A model generated the notes under the pieces. The model did not search any database. It was not told the origin of the DNA and saw only the letters and a list, made by a program, of their open reading frames with translations. DNA of 34,630 nt from Gemmatimonadota bacterium (GTDB taxonomy: Bacteria > Latescibacterota > UBA2968 > UBA8231), in the NCBI GenBank assembly GCA_018673255.1, contig JABHDC010000136.1:1-34630 (forward strand). The letters are read 5' to 3'. Both the position numbers and the translations under genes were made by a program. Of the stretch, positions 26,201 to 33,800 are shown in pieces; within the stretch, counting starts at the first letter, position 1; every line of letters begins with the position of its first letter.

Positions 26201-26582
26201 AGTCCGACGTGCCACGTAGCTCGTAGTCGTGATCCAGTGGCGATGTCCAGATCTCGATGGCGTCGTGGTAGAAGTACGCCGCGCCGTTGGCGTAGTCGTC
26301 GTAGTCCTTCAGGATCAGACGCACTGGACCTGACGGCTTGTAGTCGTAGAGCTCGGTCACCGGCTCATAGGCCGCCTCGGCAATGACGGCGGCGCGCTGC
26401 GCCACGGTCTCGAGGCCCTCGTGATAGATGACGCGGAAGTTCGGCGTCGTCAGCACCTGCCAGTTGAGCTCAGGGTGATTCTGCGCCGCGGCAGGTGTTG
26501 ATGAACCCGCCAGCAGCGCCCAGAGGACGACGCCTGCCCCAAGAAACCGGGACAGCAACCGGAGGGAGACCAGTGCTCTCAC
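23253..26582 (-). CDS. Peptidase-MA/beta-propeller/beta-barrel fusion protein
   Basis: A 1109-residue exported protein in three parts. After a signal peptide (to about AAAQ, residue 34), residues 40-310 form a gluzincin-like peptidase domain with THEFVHI (HEFVH 135-139) and WLAEGVSQY, the Glu at about 196 being the third zinc ligand. Residues 330-640 hold TolB-like propeller repeats (SPDGQQLSY, WAPDGQSLVF, SPDGQRILYV, WSPDGRQIVF, SPAGDELLF). From about 690 on, the sequence alternates as transmembrane beta-strands in the manner of the bacterial surface antigen/BamA family, ending in LYLTVLFGYLDRV. The start is GTG, overlapping the stop of the upstream gene by four bases (GTGA). It probably sits in the outer membrane with peptidase and propeller in the periplasm or outside; substrates unknown. 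Confidence 0.87.
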   Translation of the reverse strand: MRALVSLRLLSRFLGAGVVLWALLAGSSTPAAAQNHPELNWQVLTTPNFRVIYHEGLETVAQRAAVIAEAAYEPVTELYDYKPSGPVRLILKDYDDYANGAAYFYHDAIEIWTSPLDHDYELRGTSDWLKNVITHEFVHIISLGAMRKSSQRVPAAFFEYFGYKEERNRDDVLTGAPDRLATYPLANTVVPMWLAEGVSQYQTSSVRHDHWDSHRDMILRTAVLNDRLLELDEMGVFGKKGFGNEFVYDHGYGLVTYIAETYGDDALRRISDGLSRWSTLDVSGAIERATGKDAPTVWEDWRDWMRSRYEAQVAAMGVLREGERLTDGSGHSNMRPQFSPDGQQLSYLSTGSRHYGPHSLVIRDMATGEDESKAPAVSSTMSWAPDGQSLVFVRKRAADSYGSRRADLFRYDLAADDRSLMSSLLWAPAVLTGVHFPESPHEQELTRGERSLYPAISPDGQRILYVRVSADGAQLVVRPNTAAVEDNPAPDQLGQSEQVLLSYDDGSQLYTPRWSPDGRQIVFSIFSNGNRHIARIAADAEDAAPEPVVITAGTDRDPNFSPAGDELLFISDVTGVFNVYALDLASDEIAQVTNVRGGAFFPTMNDSGSVVYAGYDADGFQLYQVSRAEAQTVTDGRFRPEGSSFAGLPAGKGTAENQPEHQPDYQVDSDSHRGSAAMDAGDFGRLGQGTVEPYGSEFLRTTLMPRLSFDEGHLKAGTYLSTFDALDRQSIFGALSVAPGNGDRDLYAVYKYRGFRPTLRLSYIHLRRHTSRRDSTEARDGIVTGMNFSLNRLTFGATGRLNRTSEVDLSLAYDRYDASLDIDVFVPRGDGRPGFELRAQRPVGYTYLNGFDLGLVYRHDSVSRRRDRSINPRGGRTVYFRYDRMQNWFIDGFDETNTSFLDETYLKLGYNQLTGEWREYVPLPAGSTLALRAYGGWIASEKVDDEYWVNRDPEAYEGCLTDGADDCGPLGDFFDFHLGGIPYMRGYTFYSIEGRKALMGQAMWRFPLRSDIGHRLGPIYFDKIYGALYGDVGKAWDGAIGDPDPAFGRKAPLRDVGGQLRFDLISFYSLPTRIEADLAYGLDEVGRQGPWKLYLTVLFGYLDRVDPGE

Positions 26583-29500
26583 TGACTCACCGCCAGACGC
26601 AGCGTGACCTCACCCCGTCCACCTGCGTCGCCGGTAGCCTGGAGTCGGCACAGATAGAGACCACTGGCGTAGTCGGCGACGGACCAGCTCAATTCGTGCT
26701 CCACACCACCGGCCAATGTGGCCTTCATCGTTTCGACCCGCTCGCCAATGGCGTCGTAGATGTCGAGTTTGACCGTCGCGTCGGCGGCCAGCCGGAATCT
26801 GACATTCGCATTCGGATCGCGGCCCGACACAGGATTTGGATAACAGTAGGCTCGCTTAGCGGGCAGCAGTGCACCGGTATCAGGCCCCTGTGTGACCAAC
26901 GTCAGGGCATGGCGGCTCTGCTGAGCAGCATCGCCACCGGCCTGCGACCAGGCGATACTGGCCGCAGATGTGGCGGATGCGATACCCGGCTCGAAGAGCT
27001 GGACGCCCAGCTGGGTCGGTACGGCCACATCGATCTGGCCATCACCATCCACATCAACTGCCAGGGGCGCACCGGTGGGCGTCGACATGGTCGGAATTGG
27101 GAATCCGCTCACGATCTCACCCGAAGCGGCATAGGCGTAGAGACCCGGTGTGGCCGACAGCAGGATCTCCTGCGCCCCGTCGGCATCCAGATCAGCCAGG
27201 ATGGGACCGGAGATCAGCGCCTTCACTTCGTGATGCGCCGGCGGGCGTACGGGGTACCCATTGGCCACCAGCAGCGGCTGCGCCAGGTCGGAGACTTCGA
27301 ACACATGGAGATCGCTCGCGGTCTGGACGACGATTTCCAGCTGCCCGTCACCATCCATGTCACCGAGGGCACCCCGGCCAGATGACGGTTCACCCAGTTC
27401 GCCTGCCAGCCTCAACGCGCTGCCATCATAGATCCAGATCTCACCTGTGGCGCTGAGGTTGACGACTTCATCTGCGCCATCGCCATCCAGATCGCCGCTG
27501 AATGCGTCCGTCAGACCGTCTGGTGTCGTGCCCAAGGAAGTCAGATCGCCATCGGCACGATACAGTCCCTCAGCCGTTGCCAGCACCAGGTGGAGCTGGC
27601 CACTACCACCAAGGTCAGCCAGCGTCATCTGGGCCGCATCGATTCTGTGCGTGGCCAGCAACGTGCCATCGGCGGCCGCCAACAGACGCACGCCATCTGC
27701 GTCATTCAGGGCGACCACAGGATCGGCGAATCCGGAGATCGTACCGATCAGGGCGCCACGCGGTGCTTCAGCGTCGACACGCCAGATCCTCGCTTCACCG
27801 GTCTCACCTTCAACTGTGGGATCCAGGGCACGGACGACCCCATCCTTGGCAAGGATGATGCGGCCCTCGGCTGCGGCCAGAATCTGTCCTGGCCACTGCC
27901 TCACAGGAAGGCCACTACCCGCCAGGCCCAGAGTCCGTTGGTCATTGCCGGACAGAATCAGCACACCGCCGTTCGGCGGTCGATCACTGCCATCGATCAC
28001 GGCGAGGCCCATTCGCGTCACATCCGCCAGGGAAACAGGCCACCCGGCAACGCTGTGGTTGAAGCGAATCGCCACGCGCATGACATCGCCGATTTCGTCG
28101 AGGACTTCGATCTCTACACCGGAGTCCAGGCCCGTGTGCGTGAGACTCGATGGATGCGTGCTCGGCCCCAATTTCGCCACACCGGGTTCAGAGTCGATCC
28201 CCGTGCCGGCGAAGTAAGCATCGGCGCGATTGCCTTCGGTGCGATCCTGCCGATCGAAATAGGCGTTGCCAATATCCCGCTCACCATCCGCTTCGTGCAG
28301 CATCACACCCGGCCGCGTGCGTTCACTGTTGAAGAATTCGGGTGTGTCGATGAAGACCGTCGAGTCGATGTGCCACACGAGCACGCCGGATGAGGGCACG
28401 AAGGTGTCATAGGCGTCATCGACGATGCGCAGCAGGGGACCGGTGCCTCGCCCTTCCAGCGTATCGATCTGGGCCGCGGTGATACGGCGCCCAAAGATGA
28501 CTTCGTCCGTGTCGATCCAACTCGTCTCGACGTCAAAGGCCAGCGATCCTTCGGGCAGGACGAACTCCGGTCGGCCACGCTGCTGGCGATTCGACACCAG
28601 CAGGTATTCGGTCGGCGACAGCTGGATCCTGGCCGCCGTCACCGCTTGCGGGTGCGACGAGGCCGGCAGATCCCCGGCGAGAATACTCACCGTCGTGTCA
28701 CGTTCGACGAGCAGGGGTTCGATCCACCCGAGTCGCGCCTTGCTCCAGGCGATCGGATGCGGTGGGACAAATCCGAAGATGGGGTCCAGAACGCCATTCC
28801 ACAGGAGGAAACCGACACGATTGGCACCGACATCCATCAGCGACCAGCCCCCGACGGCAGGTAGACCGTCGACGAAGTTCGACAGACCGGGCAGACCAAG
28901 CTGGTGGCCGAAGAATTTGGCGAGGATGCCATTGAGACCGGCCCGGCCATTGGCGACGACGACCTCGGGCAGAATCCAGGCTTCCTGGATCGTCGTAGAT
29001 CCACCATCAACGCTGATCGGTGCGCCATAGCTGGCCAGATCCGTCGCCGACAGATAGACGGACCGGATGTCATTGAGCTGGCCCGTCTCGAACCCGAGGC
29101 CCGCATGGATGAACAGATAGCTGTCGTAGTCGGAGAACACCGGCCCGTCAGGATCCGTCTCAGCCAGCGCCGTGGCATCGGCGATCAACTGCCACCACAG
29201 CTGTCCGATCTCTTCCGGCGTGCGGCCATTGCCATAGCCGAGGATGGGCCGTGGCAGCGTATAGGCGAGGCTGTCGACACGTGGAAAGACATCCGCCTCG
29301 ATCTGGACGCGTCCCTCGGAGACCACATCGTAGTAGTGGGACAGGGCATCGATGTGCTGCTCGTAGAACAGACGATCGTGGGGTGGCCCGTCGAAGGGCA
29401 GCCGCATGTCGACGATGGCTTCGGAAATCGGGCGCAGGTCGAACTTGCCACGACCACTGGTCGACAACTCGTCTGTCGCCTCGAAGGCAAAGTCGACGCG

Positions 29501-29665
29501 CAGGACGAGGATGCGCCAATTCTCTGGCTGCAACTGTGCCGGAGCTTCAGATGGTGCCAGCCACGACCCGAGCACGAGGGACAGGGCGGCAACGATGAAG
29601 AAGCGACGGATCAACCCGTCGCGCCGAAACGGCGGCAGGCCGGCCGAGCCGTCGGAAGCTGTCAT
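26579..29665 (-). CDS. M6-like protein with lost zinc site, FG-GAP repeats and T9SS domain
   Basis: A 1028-residue exported protein. A signal or anchor segment lies at about residues 20-45. Residues 50-330 resemble the immune-inhibitor A (M6) peptidases: HYYDVVSEGRV, then FFGHQLGLPGL, GGWSLMD and PIAWSKARLGWI. The zinc site expected as HEFGH reads KFFGH (250-254), so the first His and the catalytic Glu are absent and the domain is probably catalytically dead. Residues 720-890 contain four FG-GAP-type repeats (DLDGDGADEV, DMDGDGQLEI, DLDADGAQEI, DVDGDGQIDV), usually Ca-binding blades of a propeller. The C-terminus is a T9SS sorting domain with CYPNPVSG, KLDIYDAIGERV and YASGLYLCRL. The ATG at 29665 follows GGGGA; a GTG at 29692 is an alternative. 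Confidence 0.86.
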   Translation of the reverse strand: MTASDGSAGLPPFRRDGLIRRFFIVAALSLVLGSWLAPSEAPAQLQPENWRILVLRVDFAFEATDELSTSGRGKFDLRPISEAIVDMRLPFDGPPHDRLFYEQHIDALSHYYDVVSEGRVQIEADVFPRVDSLAYTLPRPILGYGNGRTPEEIGQLWWQLIADATALAETDPDGPVFSDYDSYLFIHAGLGFETGQLNDIRSVYLSATDLASYGAPISVDGGSTTIQEAWILPEVVVANGRAGLNGILAKFFGHQLGLPGLSNFVDGLPAVGGWSLMDVGANRVGFLLWNGVLDPIFGFVPPHPIAWSKARLGWIEPLLVERDTTVSILAGDLPASSHPQAVTAARIQLSPTEYLLVSNRQQRGRPEFVLPEGSLAFDVETSWIDTDEVIFGRRITAAQIDTLEGRGTGPLLRIVDDAYDTFVPSSGVLVWHIDSTVFIDTPEFFNSERTRPGVMLHEADGERDIGNAYFDRQDRTEGNRADAYFAGTGIDSEPGVAKLGPSTHPSSLTHTGLDSGVEIEVLDEIGDVMRVAIRFNHSVAGWPVSLADVTRMGLAVIDGSDRPPNGGVLILSGNDQRTLGLAGSGLPVRQWPGQILAAAEGRIILAKDGVVRALDPTVEGETGEARIWRVDAEAPRGALIGTISGFADPVVALNDADGVRLLAAADGTLLATHRIDAAQMTLADLGGSGQLHLVLATAEGLYRADGDLTSLGTTPDGLTDAFSGDLDGDGADEVVNLSATGEIWIYDGSALRLAGELGEPSSGRGALGDMDGDGQLEIVVQTASDLHVFEVSDLAQPLLVANGYPVRPPAHHEVKALISGPILADLDADGAQEILLSATPGLYAYAASGEIVSGFPIPTMSTPTGAPLAVDVDGDGQIDVAVPTQLGVQLFEPGIASATSAASIAWSQAGGDAAQQSRHALTLVTQGPDTGALLPAKRAYCYPNPVSGRDPNANVRFRLAADATVKLDIYDAIGERVETMKATLAGGVEHELSWSVADYASGLYLCRLQATGDAGGRGEVTLRLAVSQ

Positions 29666-29738
29666 CAGCTTCCCCGCTCGCCCGGCCCGCACCGCACTTG
29701 AGGTGTTCGATAGATCCCAGATGGTGAGGCTAAACTCT

Positions 29739-30794
29739 TTAGAAAGTCAGATTGAGGGAGAAACGCGTGTTGTCCTGCATGGGCGTGTCGTCGCCGGTGA
29801 TATAGGCGACATCGACCTGAAACATATTGTATTTCAGACCCAGGCCGAAGGTCGGCGTCTTCAGATCGCCGTCGTCGTCGTAGGAGTAACCGGCACGCAG
29901 CGCGAGGAAGGACTGATCCTTCACGGCGGACAGGCCATACCGATACTCGCCACCCACGTGCAGATCCATCTCCCTGAACTCATCGCTCATGTCCTCGTCC
30001 GTCCACGCCGTAAGCAGATTCTTGGCGAAGGAGCCATCATCGATCAACGGCTTGTACAGATCCACGGAGAGAAGCATGTTGTGGTATTCCGTCTCCAGCA
30101 CTTCATAGGCCATGCCGAGGACGATGTGCTGCGGCAGCGGATCGGCCTGACTCGCGTCGATGTAGGCGATCTTCGGCCCCAGATTGCGCAGGGCAGCGCC
30201 GAAATTCAGGCTCGGTGTGATTCGCCAGAGAAGACCCAGATCAGCGGCAAAGGAATTGCCCACGCCCTTGCCCCGTTCGATGCCGGCGCCCTGATCGGCC
30301 AGATTCGAGCGGATGAACTTGAGGCCGATACCAGCGGACATGTTGCTGCTGATGTCGGCGCCGTAAGCGGCTGATAGAGCCAGATCGTAACTGGAGAAGG
30401 TCCCGAGGACCTCGCCACGCTCACCGGTCCGCGTCTGTTCGCCCAGATTCAGCAGGGCACCATTGATGCCGATGTTCCCCCAGCCCTCTACAGGCTGCGA
30501 ATAGGCGAGGAACTCGTAGGACAGATCGTCTGCCAGTCCGGGCAGCCACTTGGCGTGGGTGAAATTCACCATACGCGCGGTCTGACCAGCCAGGGCAGCG
30601 GGATTGAAATAGCTGGCCGTCGCATCATCGGCGATGGCCACATACGACTCTCCCATGCCGATGGCTCGAGCACCCGGCTCGATCAGCAGGAACAGCACAG
30701 CGGCGCGGGACTCCGGTGTCGCCTCGGCTCGCTCCGGGACGACGGCGCCGATGGCGGCTGCCAGCATCAGGACAATGGGAAGATGACGTTTCAC
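29739..30794 (-). CDS. porV: PorV, type IX secretion outer-membrane protein
   Basis: In T9SS systems PorV is the outer-membrane beta-barrel that takes cargo from the translocon to the PorU sortase. The 351-residue protein has a signal peptide ending near RAEA (residues 22-25) and the family motif EPGARAIGMGESYVAIADDATASYFNPAALAG, then barrel strands and a terminal NTRFSLNLTF with C-terminal Phe. The GTG at 30794 is chosen because GGAGGT lies five bases upstream and the frame upstream runs into the preceding gene. It directly follows the porU-like gene (86-bp gap), the standard porU-porV order, and the next gene encodes a T9SS cargo. Confidence 0.92.
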   Translation of the reverse strand: MKRHLPIVLMLAAAIGAVVPERAEATPESRAAVLFLLIEPGARAIGMGESYVAIADDATASYFNPAALAGQTARMVNFTHAKWLPGLADDLSYEFLAYSQPVEGWGNIGINGALLNLGEQTRTGERGEVLGTFSSYDLALSAAYGADISSNMSAGIGLKFIRSNLADQGAGIERGKGVGNSFAADLGLLWRITPSLNFGAALRNLGPKIAYIDASQADPLPQHIVLGMAYEVLETEYHNMLLSVDLYKPLIDDGSFAKNLLTAWTDEDMSDEFREMDLHVGGEYRYGLSAVKDQSFLALRAGYSYDDDGDLKTPTFGLGLKYNMFQVDVAYITGDDTPMQDNTRFSLNLTF

Positions 30795-30880
30795 TACATA
30801 CCTCCAGGGTGTTCGTATCGCTGTAAGATTTTGTGCTGTCGTAAGATAACCCAATTTTCCTATTTCCGATGTGAAAGAGA

Positions 30881-33800
30881 TCACGGTACAACCTGCAAAC
30901 GACCATCCGCTTCGATGCGGGGACCGTCTGTGAGGCTGATCTCGAGGCGGAAGAGATACGTCCCCCCCGCCAGGTTGGTCGGCGGCTCCCACGCCACCTG
31001 GTTGTAGCCAAATCCCGCACCCGCCTCGACCTGATCGATCAGCCGGCCCGACAGGGCAAAGACCCTCAGTTGAGCCGACTCAGCCAGCGCGGACAGGATG
31101 TAGGTAAAGTGCCCCGATCCATCCGGTGTGGGATTCGGGTAGAAGAGCAGGTCCGAGAGGGCCGCATCGGCCGCCTCGGCAACCCGCACCGTTGCCTCCA
31201 CCCGAGTTGAGTTGTTGTAGCTGTCCCACGCCTTGAGACCAATCGTATGGTCTCCGGGTTCCAACGGTGGCAACTGTGCCTCGAGTACCCCCCGGCGATA
31301 GTCTCCCGCCAGGCTCGTGTAGCTGTCTGTGACGATGTAAGCCTTCTCGTCCACCACAAGCTCGATTTCATGCCCCGTCTCGCCGGCGATATTGATCCCA
31401 CTCGCATCAGACAGGATCGTCGAAAGGACAGGTTGTGATGCGACGAAGTCGCCATCGCGGAATCCTGTCTGGCCCTTGAAGCCGAATTCGATCTGCGGGC
31501 CCTCATCATCTGCTTCGGCACCGATGGCCGTTCCCTGCAGCACGATATCTTCATGCGAACCGAAAGCGGAGTTCGCCGCGACCTGGATCGACCCGTCCAT
31601 CTCAGGCGTGACGAAGGCACTGGCACGTCCGAGGCTGGCTCGATAGGTGATATCCTTCGGCACGCGGAACAGGGCGCTGAATTCGCCGTCCACCACGTCC
31701 GCGACGCCGCGATAGATCGGGGCCCCCACCTGCACGTAGGCCAGACCGTCGAGATCCGCCGGGGCCGAGGAATCGAAGACCCGGACCAGCGCCTCCCCCT
31801 GGTATCCTGCCTGCAGCACGCCGTTCCCATTCACGATCCGCCCTTCCAAACGGGCCTCCTGCAACGCTTCCAGCGTGTCCGGTAGATCGAGTTGGGCATT
31901 CAGAGGTGGCCGAGCCAATCGAAGGGTCGGATCCCCCATCAGTGAATACCGCGACACATTGGCCACGTCTTTGTCGAGGAACATGAATGGATGCGTGACG
32001 ATCTTCGCTTCCATCAAGGCCAGGCCGACAGGCACGTGGTCTCTACCCGAATGAAACATCCGGGTGTGGAACACCCGGGCCAGCGCAACATTGGAATCGT
32101 GGAAACCCACACGGGTGGCCGAGATGAAACCGATCACCCCACCCGATGCCATGTTGAGCAGAGCCTCCGGCATCGACTGCCGTTCGGGATCGTCAAACAC
32201 CCCAACCTGACTTGCCGCTGTATACATGAAGGGCAGACGCCCCCCATTGTCGATGGACGACAGATCGCGCGTCAGCAGAAACATCTGCTCGTGCGCCAGC
32301 GTCTCCGGATTCCCGTGACCCAGATAAGTCAGGAGAAGTGAACCCTCGTTGAACAGACGGATGAATTCGTCCCGGGCCCGCGGCTTGGTCCTGCCTTCAA
32401 GCGGATAGTCGGCGATATAGAGCTTGGTCACGTCGAGCCCGGCCGGCAGCATGTTACGCGCCAGACGCTCGGCATCGATCAGGAAATAGGACTCGTAGGC
32501 ACCCGACTCGGCCGGATTCACCAGATCGTCAGCGACCAACAGTACACGGGCCTGCCAGGGCCCGATGGGTTCACCTCGATCGTAGGTGATGATCTTGTCC
32601 ACGACAGCCTCAGCCTCTTCGGCGGTGGCGACGGGCAGTCTGCCGATGGCCAGCTCCGGGCCCCGATCCTCACCCTCCACGCGAACATACCACTCGTCGT
32701 AGGTGCTCTCGCCGTCCTGGTAGGGCGGGATCCAGTTCGGATGGCTCGTGGCACTGTTGTTCTTGTAGTCGTAGGTGCCATCACCCACCAGCGTCACAAA
32801 GGCCGGTCGCGGCGCCCAATGATCGTAGGCGTGATTGACGAAAGAGCGGATCGCCATGGGATCGACCAGACCACCCGAGAATTCATCGTAGATGTCCTGC
32901 ACGTCCACGACCATCGTCGTGATCGGCTCCCCAAAGCGACGATCGGCGGCACGCCAATCGGCCAGCCGCTGGGCGGCGTCAGTGAAGTCGGCGTGGGTGA
33001 TGATCAGGTCATCAGCACCCGTCGTCGTGTCCCTGAGGGGCTGCTGTGTATCGACCTCCAGGCCTGAAGGTCGGCGCATGAAGGGCGTCTGCACCGCCAG
33101 ATACCTCGGCGGGCGTCCTTCGCCATCATACCCGGCCTGAAAGACCAGCGACCCGGCGGCCTCGTCGTAATCGAAATCCACAATCTCCTTCAGCTCATCG
33201 GAGACGACGAATACTCTGGGTCTTCCTTCCTTGGCAGCAAATCCGCGCATCTCAAACTGCGTCACCGCGCCGGTGCCGGCATCGACCCGAGGACCGCCGT
33301 CCGTGACCGACGGCCAGTTGAAGGCGAGCACGCCATCGCTGCCGTCGAGATAGCGCAGGTACTCGACCTCGTACCAGTCCAGACGCGTCAGGCTGTTTGA
33401 GCGATGGACCAGTCCCAGGATGTTGATACCGTCGAAAGCACCCGATCGGGCCCGAACACCGATCTGATTGGCATTGGAGCCGGCATACCCTCGAGTCCCC
33501 AACGAGCTGTCATTCCAGGCGATCTCGAAGCTGTGGGTGTCACTCGTCCACCCCCAGAAACCGACACGGATATCGACGGCACTGTCCGGAACGACATGAC
33601 TCATGGTGATGGGGAAATTGCGTGCATTGCCGTTGAAGGATTCCCAATACCAGTCGTAGCCCGAATTCATACCATAGATCTGCCGCAGAATCGTGCGTTC
33701 GTCCTCTTCATGGAGCAACTGTCGATGGGAGTCGACGACGACGGACGGTGCCTGCCCAGTCGAGCCCGAAAGGGCCTCGGGTCTGACCGCGTCAGTTGGC

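Noticed and set aside
27447..28393. Plus-strand open frames of 256-267 residues
   Set aside because: They are antisense shadows of the M6-like FG-GAP gene, without ribosome-binding sites or recognisable domains.
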